From the NCBI RefSeq assembly GCF_002941025.1, contig NZ_PTJS01000001.1, positions 3,472,001 through 3,536,000 on the forward strand: a DNA stretch of 64,000 bases, in the 5' to 3' direction. Below, piece after piece: positions 38,291 to 47,342 of the stretch (positions within the stretch are counted from its first letter, which is position 1; each line of letters starts with the position of its first letter). The stretch comes from Streptomyces sp. QL37. GTDB lineage: Bacteria; Actinomycetota; Actinomycetes; Streptomycetales; Streptomycetaceae. The notes beneath the pieces are model-generated. The model did not search any database, was not told the origin of the DNA, and saw only the letters and a list, made by a program, of their open reading frames with translations. The position numbers and the translations under genes are program-made.

Positions 38291-39139
38291 CTACTCGACG
38301 AACAGCCCCCGTGCGGCGGCCCGCGCGTCGAACTCCTCCAGCCGGGCCTGCGCCTCCGGCAGCCCGTCGCACATGGCCTCGAGCAGCACGCGCCCCAGCA
38401 GCATCGGCGCGCACGCGGTGTCGAAGGCCAGCCCGGTCCCCACGGCCGCCGGAATCAGCAGATCACTGTGGGCGGCGACCGGCGCGAACGCCGAGTCGGC
38501 CACGGTCACCACGGTCAGCCCCCGCTCCCGGGCGTACGCCAGCGCGTCCACGGCCTCGCGCGGGTGCCGGGGCAGCGCGAAGCACATCAGCGCGCTCGCC
38601 CCCGCACGCGCGGCCGCGTCGATACGGTCGTGCAGCATGCTGCCGCCCTCGTCGAGCACCCGCACGTCCGGGTGCACCTTGGCGGCGAAGTACCCGAACC
38701 CCCGGGCCTGCGAGGACGCGGCCCGCAGCCCGAGCACGAGCAGCGGCCGGGACCCGGCGAGCAGCCGCCCCGCCCGCTCCACGGGGGCCGGATCGGCGAG
38801 CAGTTCGGCCAGGTGCCGCAGGTTCTCGATCTCCGCGCGCACCGCCTGCTGGTACTCGTTGAAGCTCTCCTCCGCCCCGCCCCCGTCGGCCGCCCCCTCC
38901 GGGGTGACCTCCCTCAGGTGCTTGCGCAGCGCGGGGTAGCCGTCGAAGCCGAGCGCGACGGCGAAGCGGGTGACGGACGGCTGGCTGACCCCGGCCAGTT
39001 CGGCGAGCTCCACGCTCGACAGGAACGGGGCGTCGGCCGCCCGCCGCACCATGGAGTGCGCGATCCGCCGCTGGGTGGGCGTGAGCCGCTGCCCCTCGAA
39101 GAGCCGCTGCAACCGCGCAGCCGGGCTGCTCCCGCTCAT
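38291..39139 (-). CDS. MurR/RpiR family transcriptional regulator
   Basis: This 282-residue regulator has an N-terminal RpiR helix-turn-helix (SSVELAELAGVSQPSVTRFA, about residues 40-60) and a C-terminal SIS domain (residues about 110-260; LLVLGLRAASSQARGFGYFA, VVTVADSAFAPVAAHSDLLI) that usually binds a phosphosugar. The ATG at 39139 follows GAGGGGA. A palindromic ATTCA...TGAAT sequence upstream resembles the dyad at the hutU promoter, so this is a candidate hut regulator. It is divergent from the DsbA-like gene. Confidence 0.88.
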   Translation of the reverse strand: MSGSSPAARLQRLFEGQRLTPTQRRIAHSMVRRAADAPFLSSVELAELAGVSQPSVTRFAVALGFDGYPALRKHLREVTPEGAADGGGAEESFNEYQQAVRAEIENLRHLAELLADPAPVERAGRLLAGSRPLLVLGLRAASSQARGFGYFAAKVHPDVRVLDEGGSMLHDRIDAAARAGASALMCFALPRHPREAVDALAYARERGLTVVTVADSAFAPVAAHSDLLIPAAVGTGLAFDTACAPMLLGRVLLEAMCDGLPEAQARLEEFDARAAARGLFVE

Positions 39140-39186
39140 GCTGTCCCCTCCAGAGTTCCGGCGCACCGGTCCGGCACCGCGGAATC

Positions 39187-39212
39187 CATTCAGCCAGCAA
39201 GCTGTCTGAATG
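39187..39212. promoter_or_regulatory. CATTCAG-N12-CTGAATG dyad, candidate autoregulatory site of RpiR gene
   Basis: Perfect seven-base arms at 39187-39193 and 39206-39212 lie 48-73 bases upstream of the RpiR start. The right half includes GTCTGAAT, also found in the hutU dyad. Confidence 0.5.
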
Positions 39213-39280
39213 TCCATATACAGGCCCCGGCCCGGCCCGCTCGCATTGCGGGACCGCCCTCCGCTGCCGACCCTGGGATC

Positions 39281-39862
39281 ATGATCCCAGCCAATACGAG
39301 AGGGCCGGGCGGCGTCATCGTCCGCTACGGCGACGCCGAGGCCGAGCACGTACTGAGCGTCTACGCCGACCTGCGCTGCCCCTACTGCAAGCGCATGGAG
39401 CTCGACCTCGGAGCCGTGATGGAGCGGGCGGCGGACGAGGGTAGATTCGCGGTGGACCACCATTTCGCCACGTTCATCGACGACTCCGCCGGAGGCAGCG
39501 GCTCCATGGAGGCGCTGGCCGCGCTGGGAGCCGCCGCGGACGAGGGGCAGAAGCCGTTCATGCACTTCCTGCGGGCGCTGTACGCCGATCAGCCCAGCGA
39601 GGACGTGGACGCCTTCGCCGACCGGGACAACCTGCTGCGACTGGCCGGCGAGGTCGAGGCACTGCACACCGACGCCTTCCGGCAGAAGGTCGCCGAACGC
39701 ACCTACCTGCCCTGGGCGGCGCAGGTGTCGGCGGCCTTCGGGACGAGCGGCGTCCGGTCCACCCCGACGGTGCTGATCGACCGCACCCCGGTCCCGGTCA
39801 TCAACTCCATGGGGTACGCGGTCACCCCGGAGGCGTTCCTCGCCGAGGTGACCTCTCGCTGA
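39281..39862 (+). CDS. DsbA-like thioredoxin-fold protein
   Basis: This 193-residue thioredoxin-fold protein has an active-site CPYC (Cys33 and Cys36 in LRCPYCKRM) and a cis-Pro segment (RSTPTVLI). No signal peptide or membrane helix is seen, so it probably acts in the cytoplasm as a disulfide oxidoreductase or a FrnE/GST-kappa relative. The ATG at 39281 is the first start within the domain; the long frame upstream is a shadow. It is divergent from the RpiR gene across 141 bases. Confidence 0.82.
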   Translation: MIPANTRGPGGVIVRYGDAEAEHVLSVYADLRCPYCKRMELDLGAVMERAADEGRFAVDHHFATFIDDSAGGSGSMEALAALGAAADEGQKPFMHFLRALYADQPSEDVDAFADRDNLLRLAGEVEALHTDAFRQKVAERTYLPWAAQVSAAFGTSGVRSTPTVLIDRTPVPVINSMGYAVTPEAFLAEVTSR

Positions 39863-39889
39863 GCGTCCGGACCGAGCGCACCGCCCGGG

Positions 39890-40693
39890 TCAGAACACGA
39901 CACGGGCCGCCGTCAGCGCGGCCCGCGCACCGGGATCGCCGTCCAGCTCCAGACGGCCGCGGACCGGCCGCCCCGAGACATGCCGGGCGAAGTCGACCGG
40001 GTCGGCGCGGAGGGTCGCCGCCGGGGTGCCGATGCCGAGCAGACGACGCCCTCCCGCGGGCCCGGTGAGGTCGACCTCCACCGCGGGGCCCGTCCAGGCG
40101 AGGGCCAGGTCGAGCACCACCTGGTCCACGATCTCCCGGTCGTGCCCGTCGAGCACCGGCTCGGCCCCGAGGGCGTCGCAGAGGTCCACCCGGTGCATCC
40201 AGGTGTCGCGGACCACGAGGACGTTGCCGAGATAGTCCATCGAGTCGTCGGGCAGTGCCCTCGCCTCCGGGTAGAGCAGGCTCAGCCTGACCCTGCGGCG
40301 GAGCGGCGCGGGCATGCGGCGCAGGGCGATGAGGGCCTGGGGGGCGAAGTGGGCGAGGGCGCCGATCAGTTCGCGGCCCGGAACGGCCTTCCTGTCCTCG
40401 ATCTGGGCCTCGTTGTGGCCGTCGAGCCGGCCGAGGTGAGGATGGGTCCGGGCGGCCCGCCGGATCCGGCGCACGGCGACCCAGGGGCGCGGCACCTCCT
40501 CGTACTGGCCGACGGTGTGCGCCAGCATGTCCCGGACGTTCCAGCCGGTGCAGACGGTCGGGCGCCGCCAGTCCTCGTCGGAGAGCTCACGGAACGTGGA
40601 GAGCGTCGCCCGGAGCTCGGCCTCGTTGACCAGGCGGGCCCGCGTCCCGGACGTCCGTGGGATGGCCCGGGCGGAGGATGTCGTGGTGGCCAT
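39890..40693 (-). CDS. maleylpyruvate isomerase family mycothiol-dependent enzyme
   Basis: The 267-residue protein belongs to the actinobacterial DinB/MDMPI-like family. The N-terminal helical bundle carries the metal-binding pattern (WRRPTVCTGWNVRDMLAHT) and a later DTWMHRVDLCDALG with the second His. Members use mycothiol as thiol cofactor; the substrate here is unknown. The ATG at 40693 has GGGAGG upstream. It faces the DsbA-like gene with 27 bases between stops. Confidence 0.82.
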   Translation of the reverse strand: MATTTSSARAIPRTSGTRARLVNEAELRATLSTFRELSDEDWRRPTVCTGWNVRDMLAHTVGQYEEVPRPWVAVRRIRRAARTHPHLGRLDGHNEAQIEDRKAVPGRELIGALAHFAPQALIALRRMPAPLRRRVRLSLLYPEARALPDDSMDYLGNVLVVRDTWMHRVDLCDALGAEPVLDGHDREIVDQVVLDLALAWTGPAVEVDLTGPAGGRRLLGIGTPAATLRADPVDFARHVSGRPVRGRLELDGDPGARAALTAARVVF

Positions 40694-40828
40694 GGGCGCG
40701 CCTCCCGTCTCCCGTCCCGCGGCACCAACGCTACGCCGCCGGGGCACGGCCCGCCCTGTGTGACGGGGCCCCGAAACAGGGGGGCTACCCCCACTGACCC
40801 GGGCGCCCGGAGTTCGTACCTTGAGCGT

Positions 40829-41248
40829 ATGGAAGCCCGTGACCCTGAGCTCAGGCGAGAGCTCGACGCCACCCTGCAGGCCCGCGGCGAGCTGGGGCCC
40901 GAGTACGAGTCCGCGCTCGTCGACTCGTTCCTGGAGAAGGTCGAGCAGCGGCTCGCCGGCACGTACGACCAGCGGACGAGAAGGCAGCTCGCCGAGCAGC
41001 AGACGGCGGCCGTCCGGGGTGCCGCGCAGCCCGTCGGTCCGGCCGGCACCTTCGGTGAACGGTTCGGCTTCGGGGTGGTCTCGCTGGTGCTGGCCATCCC
41101 CCTGTCCGCGATCGGTGTCGCGAACGCCGGGATCGAGGGGCTCGTCGTGGCGTGGCTGGGGATCTTCGGCGTGAACGCCGTGCACGCCGCGCGCGCGTGG
41201 CCGTGGGGCCGGGGCAGGCGGCGGGCCTCGTCCGACTGGGACGGATGA
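40829..41248 (+). CDS. small membrane protein with helical N-terminal domain
   Basis: The 139-residue protein has a charged helical N-terminal half (RDPELRRELDATLQARGELG, then SFLEKVEQRLAGTYDQRTRR) and two membrane helices near the C terminus (FGFGVVSLVLAIPLSAIGVA and GLVVAWLGIFGVNAVHAARA). The family is common in Streptomyces, but I know no function for it. The ATG at 40829 has a weak ribosome-binding site. It is divergent from the mycothiol-enzyme gene. A long hairpin follows. Confidence 0.7.
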   Translation: MEARDPELRRELDATLQARGELGPEYESALVDSFLEKVEQRLAGTYDQRTRRQLAEQQTAAVRGAAQPVGPAGTFGERFGFGVVSLVLAIPLSAIGVANAGIEGLVVAWLGIFGVNAVHAARAWPWGRGRRRASSDWDG

Positions 41249-41271
41249 GGGAAGGGCGAGGGAAGGATAAT

Positions 41272-41328
41272 CGCGGGGACCGCCGCACCCCCGGTCGCCC
41301 GGGGGGCGGGACGACGGCGGTCCCCGCG
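41272..41328 (+). terminator. long stem terminator after small membrane protein gene
   Basis: The 14-bp arms CGCGGGGACCGCCG (41272-41285) and its complement (41315-41328) enclose a 29-nt loop that can itself fold. A smaller GGCGGG/CCCGCC hairpin occurs near 41424-41440. The rest of 41249-41531 shows no gene. Confidence 0.65.
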
Positions 41329-41514
41329 AGGGACGCGGTCCCGGGTCAGGGCCGGGTGCCGCGTCCTGGCGACGGTGGAGGTCCGGGAGCCGCTCCGTAG
41401 TCCGTGTCGCCGTATGTGGTGCCGGCGGGTTTCCCCGCCGACACCCATTACTCTGCCGGAGCCGTGTTAAGCCGGTGCTGCGTCGACGTGTCGCGCTCGT
41501 ACCGATTTCGCGAA

Positions 41515-41529
41515 CCCCGGAAACCGGGG
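41515..41529 (-). terminator. hairpin just downstream of cystathionine beta-synthase gene
   Basis: The sequence CCCCGGAAACCGGGG gives a six-base stem with a three-base loop, two bases after the stop codon on the minus strand. Confidence 0.5.
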
Positions 41530-41531
41530 CG

Positions 41532-42935
41532 CTACGGCTTGGGCGCCGCGTCCTTCGCCAGGAACGCCAGCAGATCCTGCCTGCTCACGACTCCGGTCGG
41601 CTTGCCCTCGACGAGGACGATCGCCGCGTCGGCGCCGTCCGCGCCGCTGAGCACCGCCATGAGGTCCTCGACGGGCTCCCCCGAGCCGACCTGCGGCAGC
41701 GGGGCCGACATGTGCTTCTCCAGGGAGTCGGACAGCGTGGCCCGCTGGGTGAACAGCGCGTCCAGGAGCTCGCGCTCCACGACGGAACCGATGACCTCGG
41801 CGGCCATCACGTCCGGGTGTCCCGCGCCCGGCTTCACGATCGGCATCTGGGAGACGCCGTACTCCCTCAGGACGTCGATGGCCTCGCCGACCGTCTCCTC
41901 GGGGTGCATGTGGACGAGGGAGGGGAGCGGCCCCTCCTTGAAGTCGAGCACCGCGCCGACCCGGGCGGACGGCCCGGCGTCCTCCAGGAAGCCGTAGTCG
42001 GCCATCCACTCGTCGTTGAAGATCTTGCTCATGTAGCCGCGGCCGCTGTCGGGCAGCAGGACGACGACGACGTCCTCCGGGCCCAGGCGCCTGGCGACCT
42101 CCAGGGCCGCGACGACCGCCATGCCGCAGGAACCGCCGACGAGCAGGCCCTCCTCCTTGGCGAGGCGGCGGGTCATCTGGAAGGAGTCCTTGTCGGAGAC
42201 CGCGACGATCTCGTCCGTGACCGTACGGTCGTAGGCGCTCGGCCAGAAGTCCTCACCCACGCCCTCCACGAGGTAGGGGCGCCCCGAGCCGCCGGAGTAG
42301 ACGGAGCCCTCCGGGTCGGCGCCGACGATCCGCACGCCGTTACCGCTGATCTCCTTGAGGTAGCGGCCCGTACCGGTGATCGTGCCGCCGGTGCCGACGC
42401 CCGCGACGAAGTGGGTGATCCTCCCCTCCGTCTGCTCCCAGAGCTCCGGGCCCGTGGTCTCGTAGTGCGAGCGCGGGTTGTTGGGGTTCGAGTACTGGTC
42501 GGGCTTCCAGGCCCCCGGCGTCTCCCTGACCAGGCGGTCGGAGACGTTGTAGTACGAGTCCGGGTGCTCGGGGTCGACGGCCGTCGGGCAGACGACGACC
42601 TCCGCCCCGTAGGCGCGCAGCACGTTGATCTTGTCCGTGGACACCTTGTCCGGGCAGACGAAGACGCACTTGTAGCCCTTCTGCTGGGCGACGATGGCCA
42701 GGCCCACGCCCGTGTTGCCGCTGGTCGGCTCCACGATCGTGCCACCGGGCTTCAGCTCACCGCTCTGCTCGGCGGCCTCGATCATGCGCAGCGCGATGCG
42801 GTCCTTCACCGACCCGCCGGGATTGAAGTACTCGACCTTGGCCAGGACCGTCGCCTGAATGCCTGCCGACACATTGCGCAGCCTGACCAGCGGGGTGTTG
42901 CCGACAAGACTGATCATCGAATCGTGGAATCGCAC
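41532..42935 (-). CDS. cbs: cystathionine beta-synthase
   Basis: This 467-residue PLP enzyme condenses serine and homocysteine to cystathionine. The PLP lysine lies in FNPGGSVKDRIALRMIEAAE and the cofactor loop in VEPTSGNTGVGLAIVA. The C-terminal region (from about residue 345) has two CBS motifs (VGEAIDVLREYGVSQMPIVK, VEDLMAVLSGADGADAAIVL) that could bind adenosyl ligands. This domain separates it from plain cysteine synthase. The GTG at 42935 has GGAG seven bases upstream; an internal ATG also exists. No cystathionine gamma-lyase adjoins it. Confidence 0.92.
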   Translation of the reverse strand: MRFHDSMISLVGNTPLVRLRNVSAGIQATVLAKVEYFNPGGSVKDRIALRMIEAAEQSGELKPGGTIVEPTSGNTGVGLAIVAQQKGYKCVFVCPDKVSTDKINVLRAYGAEVVVCPTAVDPEHPDSYYNVSDRLVRETPGAWKPDQYSNPNNPRSHYETTGPELWEQTEGRITHFVAGVGTGGTITGTGRYLKEISGNGVRIVGADPEGSVYSGGSGRPYLVEGVGEDFWPSAYDRTVTDEIVAVSDKDSFQMTRRLAKEEGLLVGGSCGMAVVAALEVARRLGPEDVVVVLLPDSGRGYMSKIFNDEWMADYGFLEDAGPSARVGAVLDFKEGPLPSLVHMHPEETVGEAIDVLREYGVSQMPIVKPGAGHPDVMAAEVIGSVVERELLDALFTQRATLSDSLEKHMSAPLPQVGSGEPVEDLMAVLSGADGADAAIVLVEGKPTGVVSRQDLLAFLAKDAAPKP

Positions 42936-43075
42936 CGTGTACTCCGGGATCTCCGTAATGGTCAGGCAAGAGTATGCGTACGGGCAGGAGATTGGACCGA
43001 GCGATTGAGCAACGCCCTCCACGGGGCAGGTAGTGCTGTGTACGGCTGTACGGCACGGAGGAGGTGGACCGGACT

Positions 43076-44134
43076 GTGTCGAGAGCGAGGGTGGCGCGGC
43101 GGATCGCAGCGGGTGCGGCCTATGGGGGCGGCAGCGTAGGTCTGATCGGTGCGGCGACGGTGGGGCTGGTACTGGCCGAGGTACAGCTGGCGAAACGGCA
43201 GGTGGGCGGGGGCAAGGCCCCGGTCCCGCCGAGTGCGGACGGGCGGTACGGGGTGGCGTTCGCCGGCCCCTCCGATCCGTTGCGCTTCGTCCTGCTGGGC
43301 GACTCGACGGCGGCCGGCCAGGGCGTACGGAGAGCCGGCCAGACCCCGGGGGCGCTGCTGGCGTCCGGCCTGGCGGCGGTGGCCGAGCGACCGGTGGATC
43401 TGCGGAACGTGGCACTGCCGGGGGCCCGGTCGGACGATCTGGAGCGGCAGGTGTCCCTGGTGCTGGCCGATCCGTCGGGGGTGCCGGACGTCTGCGCGAT
43501 CATGATCGGTGCGAACGACGTGACGCACCGGATGCCGGCGACACAGTCGGTGCGCTGTCTGAGCACGGCCGTACGGAGGCTGCGCACGGCCGGTGCGGAG
43601 GTCGTCGTGGGCACCTGCCCGGACCTGGGCACGATCGAGCCGGTCTACCAGCCGTTGCGGTGGCTGGCCCGGCGGGTGAGCCGGCAGTTGGCGGCGGCCC
43701 AGACGATCGGCGCGGTGGAACAGGGCGGGCGGACCGTCTCGCTGGGCGACCTGCTCGGGCCGGAGTTCGAGGCGAACCCCCGGGAGCTCTTCGGTCCCGA
43801 CAACTACCACCCCTCGGCCGAGGGGTACGCGACCGCTTCGATGGCGATGCTGCCGACCCTGTGCGCGGCTCTCGGCCTGTGGCCGGAGTCCGACCACCTG
43901 GACGGTTCGCGCCGCGAGGGCATGCTGCCGGTCGCCAAGGCGGCCTCACGGGCCGCGCGCGAGGCGGGCACCGAGGTGACGGCGGCACGCGCGCCCTGGG
44001 CCCTGCTCAAGCACCGCAGGCGCCGGCGCCTGCCCGCCCATACGGAACCGGTCCCGCACGACGGCACGGCGACGGACACGGACGGCGGGCATATCCCGGG
44101 GCACGGGTCGGGGGCGACGTGGCGGCGCGCCTGA
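43076..44134 (+). CDS. SGNH/GDSL hydrolase family protein
   Basis: The 352-residue protein has an N-terminal membrane helix or signal anchor (SVGLIGAATVGLVLAEV), then an SGNH hydrolase domain. Block I is FVLLGDSTAAGQGV with the nucleophile Ser, block III-like is MIGANDVTHR and the catalytic His pair lies in DNYHPSAEGYATAS. It is an exported or membrane-anchored esterase or lipase; substrate unknown. I chose GTG at 43076 because GGAGGAGGTGG lies eight bases upstream; GTG at 43064 is too close to that site. It is divergent from the cystathionine beta-synthase gene. Confidence 0.88.
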   Translation: MSRARVARRIAAGAAYGGGSVGLIGAATVGLVLAEVQLAKRQVGGGKAPVPPSADGRYGVAFAGPSDPLRFVLLGDSTAAGQGVRRAGQTPGALLASGLAAVAERPVDLRNVALPGARSDDLERQVSLVLADPSGVPDVCAIMIGANDVTHRMPATQSVRCLSTAVRRLRTAGAEVVVGTCPDLGTIEPVYQPLRWLARRVSRQLAAAQTIGAVEQGGRTVSLGDLLGPEFEANPRELFGPDNYHPSAEGYATASMAMLPTLCAALGLWPESDHLDGSRREGMLPVAKAASRAAREAGTEVTAARAPWALLKHRRRRRLPAHTEPVPHDGTATDTDGGHIPGHGSGATWRRA

Positions 44135-44293
44135 GTGCGACGACCCGTCGCCGGGGAACATTCCGGGAAACTGAGCGGTTGCTTAGAAAAGAGGCCCGCA
44201 TCACATCGTCTGTCGGGTGACCTCAGCTATACGTCCGGGTAACTTCCAAGGCAGTCCAGCCTTCCTGCCTTCCAGCCCTCATGGAGCCGCGTG

Positions 44294-45514
44294 ATGCCCG
44301 AAGCCGTGATCGTCTCTGCCGCCCGTTCGCCCATCGGCCGGGCCTTCAAAGGGTCCCTCAAGGACCTGCGCGCGGACGACCTGACCGCGACCATCATCCA
44401 GACGGCGCTGGCCAAGGTCCCCGAGCTGGACCCGAAGGACATCGACGACCTGATGCTCGGCTGCGGCCTTCCCGGCGGGGAGCAGGGCAACAACCTGGGC
44501 CGCATCATCGCCGTACAGATGGGGATGGACCACCTCCCCGGCTGCACGGTCACCCGTTACTGCTCGTCCTCGCTCCAGACCAGCCGCATGGCGCTGCACG
44601 CCATCAAGGCCGGCGAGGGCGACGTCTTCATCTCGGCCGGCGTCGAGATGGTGTCCCGCTTCACCAAGGGGAACTCCGACAGCCTGCCGGACACGCACAA
44701 CCCGCTCTTCGCCGACGCCGAGGCGCGCACCGCCGCCCGCGCCGAGCAGGAGGGCACGAGCTGGACCGACCCGCGCGAGGAGGGCCTCGCCCCGGACGCG
44801 TACATCGCGATGGGGCAGACCGCCGAGAACCTGGCCCGGATCAAGGGCGTCACCCGCCAGGACATGGACGAGTTCGGCGTGCGGTCGCAGAACCTCGCCG
44901 AGGAAGCCATCAAGAACGGCTTCTGGGAGCGCGAGATCACCCCCGTGACCACGCCGGACGGCACGGTCGTCTCGAAGGACGACGGCCCCCGCGCGGGCGT
45001 CACCCTGGAGGGCGTGCAGGGCCTGAAGCCGGTGTTCCGCCCCGACGGGCTCGTCACCGCCGCCAACTGCTGCCCGCTCAACGACGGCGCCGCCGCACTG
45101 GTGATCATGTCCGACACCAAGGCGCGCGAGCTGGGCCTGACCCCGCTGGCCCGCATCGTCTCGACGGGCGTCTCCGGCCTGTCCCCCGAGATCATGGGCT
45201 ACGGCCCCGTCGAGGCCAGCAAGCAGGCGCTCCGGCGCGCCGGGCTGACCATCGACGACATCGACCTGGCCGAGATCAACGAGGCGTTCGCCGCCCAGGT
45301 CATCCCCTCCTACCGTGACCTCGGGCTGCCCCTGGACAAGGTCAACGTCAACGGCGGTGCGATCGCCGTGGGCCACCCCTTCGGCATGACCGGCGCCCGC
45401 ATCACCGGCACGCTGATCAACAGCCTCCAGTTCCACGACAAGCAGTTCGGCCTGGAGACGATGTGCGTGGGCGGCGGCCAGGGCATGGCCATGGTGATCG
45501 AGCGGCTGAGCTGA
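44294..45514 (+). CDS. acetyl-CoA C-acetyltransferase (thiolase)
   Basis: The 406-residue thiolase makes or cleaves 3-ketoacyl-CoA. The nucleophilic Cys is in [19 protein letters not shown], the second His in [19 protein letters not shown], and the second Cys in [15 protein letters not shown]. Length is normal. The ATG at 44294 is seven bases behind GGAG; a GTG one codon earlier is also possible. The biosynthetic or beta-oxidation role cannot be separated by sequence. It is a single gene followed by a hairpin. Confidence 0.93.
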   Translation: MPEAVIVSAARSPIGRAFKGSLKDLRADDLTATIIQTALAKVPELDPKDIDDLMLGCGLPGGEQGNNLGRIIAVQMGMDHLPGCTVTRYCSSSLQTSRMALHAIKAGEGDVFISAGVEMVSRFTKGNSDSLPDTHNPLFADAEARTAARAEQEGTSWTDPREEGLAPDAYIAMGQTAENLARIKGVTRQDMDEFGVRSQNLAEEAIKNGFWEREITPVTTPDGTVVSKDDGPRAGVTLEGVQGLKPVFRPDGLVTAANCCPLNDGAAALVIMSDTKARELGLTPLARIVSTGVSGLSPEIMGYGPVEASKQALRRAGLTIDDIDLAEINEAFAAQVIPSYRDLGLPLDKVNVNGGAIAVGHPFGMTGARITGTLINSLQFHDKQFGLETMCVGGGQGMAMVIERLS

Positions 45515-45565
45515 CCGCGGCCCAGGGGCCGCGCTGAATCGAGCCGAGCTCCGATCGTGACCGAA

Positions 45566-45600
45566 TCTCCCCCAGGATGTGATCTGCGTCCCGGGGGAGA
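45566..45600 (+). terminator. terminator after thiolase gene
   Basis: TCTCCCCC (45566-45573) pairs with GGGGGAGA (45593-45600), extended inward by GGA/TCC. It lies about 50 bases after the thiolase stop. Confidence 0.7.
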
Positions 45601-45723
45601 GTCGTTTCTGCAGGTCACACCAGCCACAGGGCTAAACACCGGGCACAAAGACCTGTCCAATTCGTGACGTAATGCACTGACAGCAGGCATCGGTACAGGA
45701 CAAGCTGATGTAGGAAGTCGGGG

Positions 45724-46599
45724 GTGTCGATTGAAACCGGGAGTATGTCAGTGAGCGCCATGCCGTTTGCCCTGTTGCTGACCACCGCCGCTGCCACGGC
45801 CGTCGGCGCCGCCGCTCTGCACGCTGCTCACGGGCTGCGCAAGCAGGTCACAGCCCTGCGCACGGAGCTGGCGGAGGGACGCAGCCCACACGCGTCCGTA
45901 CCGGAGCAGCAGAACCGGAGTACCGGCACGCCCGCCGAGGAGATACGCGCGGCGGTCGCCGACGCGCTCGCCGAGGAGCGGGAGCGCGAGCTCGCCGAGG
46001 CCCGCGCCTTCTGGGCCGCCCAGGAAGCACGCGACGCCGCCGACGCTCCGTCGCTGCTGGGCGGGCTCGGCGAGGACGCCCCGTTCTTCATGCCCCGCCA
46101 GACGGACCTCGCGGGCCTGGAGGCGATGGACCTCGAAGCCGGCGCCGCACTGGACGAGCTCGCCGAGCTGGCGGAGCTCACCGACCTGCCCGAGGTCACC
46201 GAGTACGCGGAATACGCCGAGGACTCCCCCGAGCTGGCCGCGGCCCGTCGCCGCCACCCCTCGCACCCGGACTTCGTCCCCGTGCAGACACCCGTCGTCA
46301 CCGACCATGAGCGTACCGTGAACCGGCTGGAGCGGCTCGCCGATACCGGTACGGAGCTCACCGACGTGCGCCCCGGCCCGCTGGGGACGCTCGATGTGTA
46401 CGTCTTCGCCGACGGCACCACGCTCTGTATGACCCCGGGCCACCGGGAGACGGCCGAGCGGCTCGCCGACTCGCTGCGCTCCGGCGAGCAGCCGGTTCTG
46501 CTGGGCGGTTCGGGCGTCTCCGGCGCCTACGCGCTGACGTTCTCGTGCGGCGAGGAGAACGTCTACATCCTCGCCGACCGCGTCATCGCCTCCTTCTAG
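45724..46599 (+). CDS. hypothetical protein with N-terminal membrane helix and coiled coil
   Basis: The 291-residue protein has an N-terminal hydrophobic helix ([19 protein letters not shown]), then a charged helical region rich in Glu/Ala that may form a coiled coil ([20 protein letters not shown]), then a long acidic stretch ([20 protein letters not shown]). The last 100 residues look globular. I recognise no family. The start is uncertain: GTG at 45724 is used here, with ATG at 45745 or 45760 possible. Its stop codon shares a CTAG with the convergent gene. Confidence 0.6.
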   Translation: MSIETGSMSVSAMPFALLLTTAAATAVGAAALHAAHGLRKQVTALRTELAEGRSPHASVPEQQNRSTGTPAEEIRAAVADALAEERERELAEARAFWAAQEARDAADAPSLLGGLGEDAPFFMPRQTDLAGLEAMDLEAGAALDELAELAELTDLPEVTEYAEYAEDSPELAAARRRHPSHPDFVPVQTPVVTDHERTVNRLERLADTGTELTDVRPGPLGTLDVYVFADGTTLCMTPGHRETAERLADSLRSGEQPVLLGGSGVSGAYALTFSCGEENVYILADRVIASF

Positions 46600-46925
46600 C
46601 GCGGCCCGGGTGCGAACGCCCGCACCGCCGCCTCCTCGACACACCGCACGGCCTCGTCCAGCTCCTGGGACGAGGCCGTTTCCAGTGCCACGGCCAGGTC
46701 CCGCCCGGCCACCGCGAGCTGGTCGCCGACCGCGAATATCCCGGCGTCCGGCATGGTCCGCGGCTCCCGGTCCGGGGCTTCGGCGCGCTGGGCCCGGGCG
46801 GACAGCTCCCTCGCCGTCGCCAGGGCCTCGGCGGCCGCACCGCGTTGCAGCCTGCTCTGCGGGGTACTCCGCAGCCGGTCGGCGAAACGGTCCACGGCGG
46901 TGATCAGGGGCGTCGTATCAAGCAC
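46596..46925 (-). CDS. small conserved helical protein
   Basis: This 109-residue protein is Ala/Arg/Glu-rich and probably all-helical (TPLITAVDRFADRLRSTPQS, QELDEAVRCVEEAAVRAF). No membrane helix or known domain is seen. GTG at 46925 is the likely start. It ends within the same CTAG as the convergent gene before it, so the two coding ends overlap by four bases. Confidence 0.55.
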   Translation of the reverse strand: MLDTTPLITAVDRFADRLRSTPQSRLQRGAAAEALATARELSARAQRAEAPDREPRTMPDAGIFAVGDQLAVAGRDLAVALETASSQELDEAVRCVEEAAVRAFAPGPR

Positions 46926-47025
46926 GCCGTGACCCTACGCGCCCCCGCAGGATGGTTGCCAACGCGCCGACGCTCGGGCACGGTGTCGGGAAGGACCAGC
47001 AACGCGCACTGCGTCGGAGGCGCCG

Positions 47026-47256
47026 ATGTCGCATGTCTTCTCCGAAGAAACCCATCGCAACCTGCTCTCCCGGATCCCCCGTTGCACCGGTCGTGACATC
47101 TCCGACTGGCTCCGCACGGTCGACGAAGGGCCCTCCCTCTTCCGCTTCGAGGAGAAGGTCAGCTGGCTGCGGAGCGAACACGACCTCACCTACGGCCACG
47201 CCAAGGCGATCATCCACGAGTACGACCTGAGACGGGCCGCGCGGAAGCTCCTCTGA
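47026..47256 (+). CDS. DUF4287-like small protein
   Basis: The 76-residue protein begins SEETHRNLLSRIPRCTGRDI and ends with LTYGHAKAIIHEYDLRRAAR. This fits the DUF4287 family, whose members have a helical fold with a conserved Trp and an HAKAI-type segment. The function is unknown. The ATG at 47026 is the clear start. It is followed by a perfect 19-bp hairpin shared with the convergent BI-1 gene. Confidence 0.75.
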   Translation: MSHVFSEETHRNLLSRIPRCTGRDISDWLRTVDEGPSLFRFEEKVSWLRSEHDLTYGHAKAIIHEYDLRRAARKLL

Positions 47257-47281
47257 GCCGCGCGCTCCCCGTGACGACGGA

Positions 47282-47324
47282 ACGGGACGGCCCCGCAGGC
47301 TCATCGCCTGCGGGGCCGTCCCGT
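47282..47324. terminator. bidirectional terminator between DUF4287 and BI-1 genes
   Basis: Perfect 19-bp arms (47282-47300 and 47306-47324) flank a five-base loop and lie between two convergent genes. Confidence 0.85.
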
Positions 47325-47342
47325 CGTCGTCGTGCCTACGGG

